A DNA stretch of 64,000 nt from Elusimicrobiota bacterium (GTDB lineage: Bacteria > Elusimicrobiota > Elusimicrobia > UBA1565): positions 1 through 64,000 of the forward strand of contig JACPXC010000007.1 of the NCBI GenBank assembly GCA_016196755.1, read 5' to 3'. A model generated the notes under the pieces. The model saw only the letters and a program-made list of their open reading frames with translations, did not search any database and was not told the origin of the DNA. The position numbers and the translations under genes are program-made. The stretch's first letter is position 1; each line of letters opens with the position of its first letter. Of the stretch, positions 51,336-59,112 are shown piece after piece.

Positions 51336-52003
51336 TGGCCAAACCGACCGACCCGAAGATCTGGACCGAAGTCGATCATTATCTCGAGGGCCTGTTCACG
51401 CCGGCCGATCCCGCGCTCGATGGGGCGCTGAAAGCGGCGTCCGCGGCCGGCCTGCCCGCGATCCAGGTGTCGGCTACCCAGGGGAAACTGCTCTATCTGC
51501 TGGCCAAGCTCTCCGGCGCGCGGAACATCCTCGAGATCGGCACTCTGGCGGGCTACAGCGCCATCTGGCTGGGTCGCGCGCTTTCCGCCGACGGCCGGCT
51601 GACCACGCTCGAGGTCGATCCCCGGCACGCCGCCGTGGCCAAGGCCAACCTGGAGCGCGCCGGCCTGGCGTCACGGACCGAGGTGCTCGTCGGGCCCGCG
51701 CTGGAGACCCTCTCCCGCCTCGCCGCCCCTTTCGACCTGGTCTTCATCGACGCCGACAAGGAGCGCTATCCCGCCTATCTCGACTGGGCGCTCAAGCTCA
51801 CGCGCAAGGGAAGCCTCATCATCGCCGACAACGTCGTGCGCGGCGGAGCGGTAGCCGACCCGAAAAACGCCGACCCGCGGGTCCTAGGGGCGCGGCGCTA
51901 CAACGCACTCGTCGCCGCGGAACCGCGCCTGAGCGCCACGGTGGTGCAGACTGTGGGCGCGAAAGGCTACGACGGACTGTCCTTCGCCGTCGTGACCCAT
52001 TGA
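51335..52003 (+). CDS. SAM-dependent O-methyltransferase (caffeoyl-CoA/catechol OMT family)
   Basis: A 222-residue protein. NILEIGTLAGYSAIWLGRAL is the SAM-binding loop, LTTLEVDPRHAAVAKANLERAG the acidic loop, DLVFIDADKERYPAYLDWAL and IIADNVVRGGAV the metal-binding aspartates and Asn. Bacterial members methylate catechol-like hydroxyls or hydroxylated tRNA bases (the TrmR branch); sequence alone cannot choose. ATG 51335 is used; TTG 51332 is an alternative start one codon earlier. Cotranscribed with the transketolase-like gene. Confidence 0.85.
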   Translation: MAKPTDPKIWTEVDHYLEGLFTPADPALDGALKAASAAGLPAIQVSATQGKLLYLLAKLSGARNILEIGTLAGYSAIWLGRALSADGRLTTLEVDPRHAAVAKANLERAGLASRTEVLVGPALETLSRLAAPFDLVFIDADKERYPAYLDWALKLTRKGSLIIADNVVRGGAVADPKNADPRVLGARRYNALVAAEPRLSATVVQTVGAKGYDGLSFAVVTH

Positions 52004-53691
52004 CCGCGGGCGGTCCCGCGGCGGCCATCGCGCGCGTCATCCGGAACCCGGCTGGAGCGCCCCTCCTCGCCCTGGCCGCGGTGGCCGGGGCCGCCGCGGT
52101 CTGGAACCCCGCCCCGCCGCTCAACGACGACTGGATGTTCCGGCTCGCCGCGGACCGGCTCGCTTCAGAGGGCACCCTCCGCTTGGCGGGCTACGGCCCG
52201 GCGACGCAGGTCCTCCATATCGCCGGGGCGGCGCTCTGGAAATCGCTCACCGGCGGCTGGCCGTGGGGCCTCTATTCGTCGCTATGGGCGGCCGTCGCCG
52301 TATGGAACCTGTGCGCGTTCGTCGAGGAATCCGGCGGAGACCGCCGGACGGCCGCGTTGGCGGGGGTGTGCCTGGCGCTCTGCCCCGTGGCCGTGGCCTC
52401 CGTCCCCAGCCTCATGATGGAGATGCCTTACGCGGCGCTGGCGCTCCTGGCGCTCCGCGCCCTGGCGCGGGGGGCCGCCTCGGCGGACGTCGCGGCCCTC
52501 AGCGCAGCCGGGGCCTGGGCGGCGGCCGCGTTCCTCGTCCGACAATCCGCCGTCGGCCTGCCGTTAGGCGCGGCCTGGTGCCTATGGCGGGCCGGACGCC
52601 TGGACGCCCGCCGGCTCGCGGCGCTATGGGGACCGCTTTCCCTGGCCGCCGCCGGCTTCGCTCTTTGGAGCGCCGCGTCCGCCGACCCGTCTCCCGGCGG
52701 CCTCCACGTGAGCGCCAGGGTCGTCCCGTTCCTCATGGATCTCCCGGCCTCCCTTCCGGCGGTCTTCTCCCGGCTGCTGGCCTGCGTCCCGACCCTCGGC
52801 CTGTTCGCGCTGCCGCTGGCCGCCGCCCTGCCCTCTCGAGAACTGCTCCGCGCGCCCGCCGCCCGCGCTGCGGGCATGCTCGCCCTGCTCCTCTGCGTGC
52901 TCGCCGCGGCATGGCGCGGCCCGCTGCCGATGCTGGGCAACATCCTCTCGAGGACGGGGCTCGGGGCTCTCTCCCTCCCCGGCTTCGAGGCCAAGGCGGC
53001 CGGCCCCTTCGCCTGGCCCCTCCTTTGGTGGGCCCTGACGGCGGCGGCGGCCGCCGCCGCCGCCCTGCTCGCCGCCTCGGCGGCGCGCGGCGGCCCCTCC
53101 CCCGCCCGGGATACCGCCCTTGGCGCGGCGCTGGGACAGCTCCTCGTCCCTTTGCTCAACGACGTTTTCCTGGACCGATATCTGTTCCCCGCGCTTCCCG
53201 GCGTGGCCGCCGCGGCGGCCTTGGGAGCCTCGGGACTTCGGCTCAACGGCCTCCGCGGCTGGGCCGTCGCGGCGCTGGCCGGCGGCCTCTGGACCGCCGG
53301 CCTAGTCGACCACCTGGCCTGGAACAGGGCGCGCTGGCGGCTCGCCGGGGAAGGCGCGGCCCGTTCCGACGTCGGGGCCTGCGCGGTCAACGGCGGCTAC
53401 GAATGGAACGCCTATTGGTGCTATGAACCGGCGATGGAGGAACTGCGGGCCACCAAGCCGGCCGCCGAGATAGCCCCGGAGAGCTGGCTCTCCGTCACGC
53501 CCCGCCGCGCCTTTCTCAGCTTCGCTCCCGGACTTGAATCGGCCCAGGTCTCGCGAGCGGGCGAGGCGGCCTATCCGACCCCGCTCTCCGCCGCGGGAGG
53601 CCGCCTTTACCTCTACGAGCTCAACGCGCCGACGCCTTGGCCAGCCCGTCCGCCGCGCCCGCGTGGCGATGGTCGAACTGAAGGGCGGTGA
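52000..53691 (+). CDS. polytopic membrane protein, GT-C glycosyltransferase-like
   Basis: A 563-residue protein with about 11-12 hydrophobic helices, from TTG 52000 overlapping the methyltransferase stop. After the first helix comes PPLNDDWMFRLAADRLASEGTL; an acidic pair in this first extracytoplasmic loop is the catalytic signature of GT-C enzymes that use lipid-linked sugars. A soluble C-terminal domain (about 440-563) follows. Family membership beyond GT-C-like is unclear. Its 3' end overlaps the convergent TPR gene by 71 bases. Confidence 0.65.
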   Translation: MTAGGPAAAIARVIRNPAGAPLLALAAVAGAAAVWNPAPPLNDDWMFRLAADRLASEGTLRLAGYGPATQVLHIAGAALWKSLTGGWPWGLYSSLWAAVAVWNLCAFVEESGGDRRTAALAGVCLALCPVAVASVPSLMMEMPYAALALLALRALARGAASADVAALSAAGAWAAAAFLVRQSAVGLPLGAAWCLWRAGRLDARRLAALWGPLSLAAAGFALWSAASADPSPGGLHVSARVVPFLMDLPASLPAVFSRLLACVPTLGLFALPLAAALPSRELLRAPAARAAGMLALLLCVLAAAWRGPLPMLGNILSRTGLGALSLPGFEAKAAGPFAWPLLWWALTAAAAAAAALLAASAARGGPSPARDTALGAALGQLLVPLLNDVFLDRYLFPALPGVAAAAALGASGLRLNGLRGWAVAALAGGLWTAGLVDHLAWNRARWRLAGEGAARSDVGACAVNGGYEWNAYWCYEPAMEELRATKPAAEIAPESWLSVTPRRAFLSFAPGLESAQVSRAGEAAYPTPLSAAGGRLYLYELNAPTPWPARPPRPRGDGRTEGR

Positions 53692-54034
53692 AGAACTCCT
53701 GGGCCGCGTCTTCCCGCCTTCCCGCGCGCAGCAGCGCGCGGCCGAGATTGACCCGCGCGCCCGTGTAGTCGGGCGCCAGCGCCAGCGCCGTCCTGAGGCG
53801 GGCTTCGGCCTCGCGCTCGCGCCCGAGGCGGAGCAGCATGGCGCCGGTCATCGCGTGGGCTTCGGCGTCCCTCGGCCTCAAGGCCGAGGCCGCCAAGAAG
53901 AGCGCCAGTGCCTCCTCGCCGCCTCCGCGCGCGGCCGCCTCGCGGCCGCGGGCCAGAGCCCTTCGACCGCGCGACGCCGGGGCCGCCGCCGCGGCCACGG
54001 CCAGGAGCACGGCGGCGCAGAGCGCGCGCTTCAC
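53621..54034 (-). CDS. small TPR protein
   Basis: A 137-residue product from GTG 54034 (GTGA overlap with the preceding membrane protein). A hydrophobic N-terminus (VKRALCAAVLLAVAAAAAPAS) is a signal peptide. About two and a half TPRs follow (EEALALFLAASALRPRDAEAHAMTGAMLLRLGREREAEARL). Tail-to-tail overlap of 71 bases with the plus-strand GT-C-like gene. Likely a partner of the membrane protein encoded just upstream. Confidence 0.65.
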   Translation of the reverse strand: MKRALCAAVLLAVAAAAAPASRGRRALARGREAAARGGGEEALALFLAASALRPRDAEAHAMTGAMLLRLGREREAEARLRTALALAPDYTGARVNLGRALLRAGRREDAAQEFFTALQFDHRHAGAADGLAKASAR

Positions 54035-55707
54035 GGCAGCCGCCAAACGGCTACGGTTCCCTCGTCGCGCCACGGCTCCCCCAGCGTGTCCATGAGCAGA
54101 CGCTCGGTGTCTCTCGTCATCGCGGGAGGAAAGACGGGATCGTCCCGGTGCAGCGCCGCGAAACGCACGCCGGCGGAAGCCAGCGCGGCCGGGCCTCCGC
54201 TCTTAAGGTTCGCCAAACGGCCGGCCAGGGCGGGATCGGCATAGAGAGGCCCGATCAACACGGGATGGGTCAGCTCGTAAAGAAGGTTCGTCGATAATGC
54301 CGCCCGCAGCGCGGCGACGTCGTGACGCGGCGGCCTTCCTAGCGCCAGAGGACGATGATGCGCCGTCTGACGCAGCATCGGCGCCTGCGCGTTGACGCTG
54401 AGGTCCCCCTCAGGGCCGATCCCGACGGGAAGCTCCAGCAGGGAACCCGGAGCCGGGTCCTCCGCCATCGCTCTATAGGCAGGCCCGCCGTCGACGGGCA
54501 ATGGACGCTCCCGCCAGCCCGGCAGCATCTCCGCGGCGTGCAGCGCTGCGACGGCAAGGGCCAATGCCCAGCCGCGCCGACCCGCGGGCGCGACCGCGGC
54601 GAAACCGAGCGCCGCCAGCGCCGCGATGCCGGCGGCAGCAGTCGACATCAAGCGCGCCGGCACCCGCATCGAGGAGACCAACGGCAGCGCCTCGACCAAT
54701 GCGTAGGGAAGAGGGACGCCCGAGGAGGCGCTCCCGACCGTCAGCCGCGGCCCTAAGGCGAGGACCGCACCGGCCGCCGCCACCGCCGCCAGTGCCCCCG
54801 CCCCGGCTCGTCTCCCACCTACCACGGCCAGCGCGATGGCTCCGAGACCAAGCCACCCCATGCGGTTCTCCGGCATCGCAGCCGGCATCGGCGAAGACCA
54901 GGGATGCCACGCAGGGAGGTTGATAAAGGAAAGAGCCGCAAGCGAGTATCGGTCACTGCCGCCGCTCAAGCCGGGAAGCCGCTGAGCCAGCGGGGAATAG
55001 ATGGCGGCCGCGGCCAGCGCCGCGGCCGCGAAGGCCAGGACCGTCCAGGTCCACGCGTCCCGGCCGCTGGGACGCCGCACGCAGCCCGCGGCGATGACGG
55101 CGACGGCCGCGGCGAACGCTAGATAGGGAGTCGTGGCCACCGCACACAAGAGGCCGAGGCCCAAGAGGACCGCACCCCGCCGCGCACGCCCGGCCGTGAG
55201 TTCGATGACGCCCCAGACGGCGACGGGAATGGCCGCGGCGAAGCTCTCCCCCAGGTGTCCCAGGCGCTGTTGGGTCAAAGCGTACTCCGAAAGCATGAAT
55301 ACCCACCCGGAAACGAAGGCCGCCGGCGCGGAGGAAGTCAGCCGCCATGCCAAGAGCCACATCGCTCCGCCGGACGTCACGAACGCGGCCGCGTGCAGGA
55401 GCACATGGGCCGTCACGGCCGGCATCAGCCGCGCCAGACTGGTCCCGACGGCCACCGCTAACGGAGCGTGGGGAACGAGCACGGTCCCGGCCGGGAAGAA
55501 GAGCGCCGTCGCCGCGTCGGGTCCGGCGGCTCCAAAGAGCCGCCAGCCCTCGGCGCGCCACCAGAACTCCCAGACGAAGACGGCTCCGGCCCGGCCGCCG
55601 GCGACCGCCGAGGTCCCGTGGGAGAGAAGCGCTTCGGCGTGGAGCCAGAAGGCGCAGGCGGCGTACGCCGCGAGGGCCGCCGCGAAGGGCGCGGCCGCCC
55701 GCCGCAT
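54031..55707 (-). CDS. polytopic membrane protein, GT-C-like
   Basis: A 558-residue protein with about 11 membrane helices followed by a C-terminal extracytoplasmic domain of about 130 residues (PGSLLELPVGIGPEGDLSVNAQ, SAGVRFAALHRDD). It resembles uncharacterised GT-C-fold proteins of the DUF6541/PMT type in helix layout, but the first loop acidic motif is not obvious (WEFWWRAEGWRLFG), so a non-catalytic or unrelated transporter-like role is possible. Starts by TGATG overlap with the rRNA methyltransferase gene. Confidence 0.6.
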   Translation of the reverse strand: MRRAAAPFAAALAAYAACAFWLHAEALLSHGTSAVAGGRAGAVFVWEFWWRAEGWRLFGAAGPDAATALFFPAGTVLVPHAPLAVAVGTSLARLMPAVTAHVLLHAAAFVTSGGAMWLLAWRLTSSAPAAFVSGWVFMLSEYALTQQRLGHLGESFAAAIPVAVWGVIELTAGRARRGAVLLGLGLLCAVATTPYLAFAAAVAVIAAGCVRRPSGRDAWTWTVLAFAAAALAAAAIYSPLAQRLPGLSGGSDRYSLAALSFINLPAWHPWSSPMPAAMPENRMGWLGLGAIALAVVGGRRAGAGALAAVAAAGAVLALGPRLTVGSASSGVPLPYALVEALPLVSSMRVPARLMSTAAAGIAALAALGFAAVAPAGRRGWALALAVAALHAAEMLPGWRERPLPVDGGPAYRAMAEDPAPGSLLELPVGIGPEGDLSVNAQAPMLRQTAHHRPLALGRPPRHDVAALRAALSTNLLYELTHPVLIGPLYADPALAGRLANLKSGGPAALASAGVRFAALHRDDPVFPPAMTRDTERLLMDTLGEPWRDEGTVAVWRLP

Positions 55708-56927
55708 CAGTAGATTCGCCTCAAAAGCGCCGCCGACTCCATGTGGTCGGTGTGGGGGAACAGGTCCACCCCCTCCACCGCGTGGATGTCGTAGAGGTCG
55801 GCCAGGCGCCGTAGGTCCTCGACCATGGCCTTGGGATTGCAGGAGACGTAGATGATCCAGGCCGGGGCCATCTCCTTGAGCGCCTTGGCCGCCGTCGGAT
55901 GCAGGCCCGAGCGCGGCGGGTCGGTGATCACGGCGTCGACGTCGATCTTCTGGGCGGCCAGGCCGGGGAGGATGTCCTCGACCTTCGCGGTCATGAAATC
56001 GCAGTTGGTCACCTTGTTGAGCGCCGCGTTGTGACGGGCGTCGTCGATCGCCGACTCGACGAGCTCGACACCCATGACCCGCTCGCAGAGGTCGGCTACC
56101 GAGAGCGTGATGCCCCCGCCCCCGCAGTAGAGGTCGAGCAGGGTCTTGGCCTTGAGGGGCTCGATCCACTGGCGCAGGATCCCGTAGAGCAGCTCCGCGC
56201 CGCGGGTGTTGGTCTGGCAGAAGGAGTAGGGCGAGATGCGCAGGGTCTTGCCGAGGATCTGCTCGGTGATGTAGCCGGGGCCGTGCAGGACCTTGACGCC
56301 CTCGGAGACCGCCACGTCGGAGACCTCGCGATGGACGCCGTGGAGGATGGTCGTGGCCGGGACGGCCTTCTGGACCGCCGCGACAAACGACTTCTCGGGG
56401 AGCTTGCCCTCCGCGGTGAGCAGGTTGATCATCCACTGCCCGGTGTTCTTGCCCTGCCGGACGACCATGTGGCGCAGAAAGCCTTTCTGCTTGTGGAGGT
56501 TATAGGGCTCGAGCCCCTCCTTGCGCGCCCAGTCGTGGACCGATGCCAAGAGCGCCGGGACCTCGGGGGCCATGAGGTGGCACTCCTCCAGGTTCATGAC
56601 CTTGTCCCAGCGGTTGCGCACCTTGAGGCCGAGGAGCAAAGGGTCCTCGCCGGCGGCCGGCACCGGGAAGACGTCCTGGAAGGAGAACTCCATCTTGTTG
56701 CGGTAGTACCACGGCTCCGGGGAGGGATGGAACGCGCGCGGGCCGGCGTGGGAGACCCGGGAGAGCAGCTCCTTTAAGCGGTCGCGCTTGAGGACCAGCT
56801 GGTCCTCGTAGGACTGGTCCTGGAGGCGGCAGCCGCCGCAGACGCCGAAATGCCGGCAGCGCGGGGTCACGGCCGTCTTGGCCCCGTCGGCCTCAGCTGG
56901 AGAATTTGAAGAAGCAGATGTCGCCAT
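55707..56927 (-). CDS. 23S rRNA (uracil-C5)-methyltransferase, RlmD/RumA family
   Basis: A 406-residue protein. An iron-sulfur cluster motif opens it (CRHFGVCGGCRLQ; the fourth Cys is in EECHL), followed by a SAM-methyltransferase domain: LLDLYCGGGGITLSVAD, VITDPPRSGLHP and the nucleophile in IYVSCNPKAM. No TRAM domain is seen at the short N-terminus. It methylates a uracil of 23S rRNA or tRNA at C5; RlmD and RlmCD cannot be told apart here. It overlaps the end of ychF by 35 bases. Confidence 0.88.
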   Translation of the reverse strand: MATSASSNSPAEADGAKTAVTPRCRHFGVCGGCRLQDQSYEDQLVLKRDRLKELLSRVSHAGPRAFHPSPEPWYYRNKMEFSFQDVFPVPAAGEDPLLLGLKVRNRWDKVMNLEECHLMAPEVPALLASVHDWARKEGLEPYNLHKQKGFLRHMVVRQGKNTGQWMINLLTAEGKLPEKSFVAAVQKAVPATTILHGVHREVSDVAVSEGVKVLHGPGYITEQILGKTLRISPYSFCQTNTRGAELLYGILRQWIEPLKAKTLLDLYCGGGGITLSVADLCERVMGVELVESAIDDARHNAALNKVTNCDFMTAKVEDILPGLAAQKIDVDAVITDPPRSGLHPTAAKALKEMAPAWIIYVSCNPKAMVEDLRRLADLYDIHAVEGVDLFPHTDHMESAALLRRIY

Positions 56928-57963
56928 CTTTCATCACGTACTCTTTGCCTTCCGACCGGATGAGGCCCTTCTCGCGCAGGGCCGCCTCCGACCCCAGCCG
57001 GTCGAGGTCGGCGTAACCGTAGACCTCGGCCCGGATGAAGCCCTTCTCGAAATCGGTGTGGATGACGCCGGCGGCCTGCGGGGCCTTCCAACCCTTTTTC
57101 ACGGTCCAGGCCTTCACCTCGTCGGGGCCGCCGGTAAAGAAGCTCTGCAGGCCCAAGAGCTCGTAGGCCGCGACGATGACGCGCTCGAGGCCGGTCTTGG
57201 TGACGCCGAGGTCGGCCAGGAACACCCCGCGGTCGGCCTCGGGCAGCTGGAGGATCTCGGCCTCGATCTTGCCGCAGAGCGCGATCGACTGGCCGCCGCG
57301 CGCCTTGACCGCCTCCTCGAAGGACTTGAGCACGGCCGGGTCGGGCTTCTCGTCGGTGTTGCCGCAATAGAGGACGGGCTTGGTGGTCAAGAGGCCGAAG
57401 TCGCGCACGTCCTTCTCGGGTAGGCCGAGCGTGCGCGCGGGCTTGCCCTCGCCGAGGCACTTCTGGAGCGGCTCGAGGACCTCGAGCTGCTTCTTGGAGT
57501 CCTTGTCGCCGGTGCGCGCCTTGCCGCTGACCTTCTCCCACTGCTTCTCGATGCTGGAGAGGTCGGCCAGCGCCAGCTCGGTCTCGATGACGTCCATGTC
57601 GCGCGCGGGGTCCACCCCCCCCATCGTGTGGACGACGTCGGGGTCGGCGAAGAGCCGGACCTGGTGCATGATGGCGTCCACCTCGCGGATGTGCGAGAGG
57701 AACTTGTTTCCCAGACCCTCGCCCGAAGAGGCGCCCTTGACCAGGCCGGCGATGTCGACGAAGCGCACCGCGGCGGGGACGGTCTTCTTGGGCTGGAAGA
57801 TGGACGTCAGGCGCGGGAGGCGGTCGTCGGGGACCAGGACGATGCCGACGTTCGGCTCGATGGTGGTGAAGGGGTAGTTGGAGCTTGCGGCGTGGCCCGA
57901 GGTCAACGCGTTGAACAGCGTTGATTTACCGACATTGGGAAGGCCGACTATCCCTATCTCCAT
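56893..57963 (-). CDS. ychF: ribosome-binding ATPase YchF
   Basis: A 356-residue Obg-family P-loop protein. IGIVGLPNVGKSTLFNALTSG (G1), FTTIEPNVGIV (G2), FVDIAGLVKGASSGEGLGNKFL (G3), NTDEK in place of NKxD (G4, which gives ATP preference) and the TGS domain at the C-terminus (AWTVKKGWKAPQAAGVIHTDFEKGFIRAEV). It binds the 70S ribosome and influences stress responses and translation fidelity. A minus-strand extended -10, TGA-TAGACT, covers 57988-57980 and a GGAGG ribosome site precedes the ATG. Confidence 0.96.
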   Translation of the reverse strand: MEIGIVGLPNVGKSTLFNALTSGHAASSNYPFTTIEPNVGIVLVPDDRLPRLTSIFQPKKTVPAAVRFVDIAGLVKGASSGEGLGNKFLSHIREVDAIMHQVRLFADPDVVHTMGGVDPARDMDVIETELALADLSSIEKQWEKVSGKARTGDKDSKKQLEVLEPLQKCLGEGKPARTLGLPEKDVRDFGLLTTKPVLYCGNTDEKPDPAVLKSFEEAVKARGGQSIALCGKIEAEILQLPEADRGVFLADLGVTKTGLERVIVAAYELLGLQSFFTGGPDEVKAWTVKKGWKAPQAAGVIHTDFEKGFIRAEVYGYADLDRLGSEAALREKGLIRSEGKEYVMKDGDICFFKFSS

Positions 57964-57979
57964 GTCTTCGGCGGCCTCC

Positions 57980-58000
57980 AGTCTATCAAATAGATATCAT
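57980..58000. promoter_or_regulatory. back-to-back promoters of ychF and the rhodanese gene
   Basis: Minus strand: TAGACT at 57985-57980 with a TGA extension, followed by a GGAGG leader to ychF. Plus strand: TATCAT at 57995-58000 ending six bases before ATG 58007, a leaderless arrangement. The hexamers are nine bases apart, so the two genes should be mutually exclusive or share a regulator. Confidence 0.5.
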
Positions 58001-58006
58001 CGCGGG

Positions 58007-58375
58007 ATGAAACACTCGGAAGGCTTCCTCAGGGTCGTCGAAGACGCCAAGACGCGCGTCAAGGAGCTCTCGATCGCCGAGTTCAAGAAGCGCTGGGACG
58101 GCGGCTGGCGCCCGACGCTCGTCGACGTCCGCGAGGAGTCGGAGTGGGCGAAGGGGCATATCCCGGGCGCCGTCCACCTCGGAAAGGGGGTCATCGAGCG
58201 CGACATCGAGGAGAAGTGCCCCGACCACGCGCGCGAGCTGGTCCTCTATTGCGGCGGGGGCTTTCGCTCCGCCCTGGCCGGCGACAGCCTCCAGAAGATG
58301 GGCTACACCGCCGTCTTGTCGCTCGACGGCGACTGGCGCGGCTGGACCGAGGCCGGACACAGCGTCGAGAAGTAG
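58007..58375 (+). CDS. rhodanese-like sulfurtransferase
   Basis: A 122-residue single rhodanese domain. LVDVREESEWAKGHIPGAVHLGKGVIE is the CH2A-type block, and LVLYCGGGFRSALAGDSLQKMGY supplies the catalytic Cys in the loop CGGGFRS, a six-residue loop that favours sulfur transfer over phosphatase activity. It carries persulfide sulfur for thiolation or detoxification. It starts from a predicted leaderless promoter and is followed two bases later by a membrane protein gene. Confidence 0.88.
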   Translation: MKHSEGFLRVVEDAKTRVKELSIAEFKKRWDGGWRPTLVDVREESEWAKGHIPGAVHLGKGVIERDIEEKCPDHARELVLYCGGGFRSALAGDSLQKMGYTAVLSLDGDWRGWTEAGHSVEK

Positions 58376-58377
58376 CC

Positions 58378-59112
58378 ATGTACCGCCAGCTCGACCCCGA
58401 GAAGATCATCGAGACCGCCGAGCGCCTGCGCGCCCGGATCAGGGAGCGCTTCCCCGACTCCTCGCTCTCGCGCCTGGCCGCCGAACTCGTCGAGGTGGCC
58501 CGGAACGCCCGCGAGCGCTCCGCGGAGATCGGCCGCCCGCACTGGCCGCTGCGGGCCGGCGTCGGCCTCTTCGCCGCCGCCGTCCTCTCCGCGCTGGCCT
58601 ACGGGCTCTCGCAGGTCGAGCTCGAGTGGCGCCTGCCGGACGTCATCACGCTGGTGCAGGCCGTCGAGGCGGGGACCAACGAGCTCGTCCTCGCCGGCGC
58701 CGCGGTCTACTTCCTCCTCAGCGTGGAGAAGCGGCTCAAGCGCGGCCGCGCGCTAGCCGCCCTGCACGAGCTGCGCTCGCTGGCCCACGTCGTGGACATG
58801 CACCAGCTGACCAAGGACCCCGAACGGCTGCTGCGTCCCGGGCCGGATACGGCCTCCTCCCCGAAGGTGTCGATGACGGCGTTCGAGCTGGCGCGCTACC
58901 TCGACTACTGCTCGGAGGTCCTCGCCGTGATCGGCAAGGTGGCGGCGGTCTACGCCCAGAACTTCGACGAGGAAGCCGCGCTGAGCGCGGTCGACGAGGT
59001 GGAGGACCTGACCACCGGCCTCTCGCGCAAGATCTGGCAGAAGCTGATGATCCTCGACGCCGACCTCAGGCGGGCCGACGCTACTTCGGCGCCTGCCCTT
59101 CCAGCTGCCTGA
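58378..59112 (+). CDS. membrane protein of unknown function
   Basis: A 244-residue protein. A helical cytoplasmic N-terminus (EKIIETAERLRARIRERFPDSSLSRLAAELVEVARNARERS) precedes two membrane helices (about 64-82 and 100-118), then a helical C-terminal half (KRLKRGRALAALHELRSLAHVVDMHQLTKDPERL; FELARYLDYCSEVLAVIGKVAAVYAQNF). No family assigned. Cotranscribed with the rhodanese gene. Its last 32 bases overlap the opposing gene. Confidence 0.7.
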   Translation: MYRQLDPEKIIETAERLRARIRERFPDSSLSRLAAELVEVARNARERSAEIGRPHWPLRAGVGLFAAAVLSALAYGLSQVELEWRLPDVITLVQAVEAGTNELVLAGAAVYFLLSVEKRLKRGRALAALHELRSLAHVVDMHQLTKDPERLLRPGPDTASSPKVSMTAFELARYLDYCSEVLAVIGKVAAVYAQNFDEEAALSAVDEVEDLTTGLSRKIWQKLMILDADLRRADATSAPALPAA

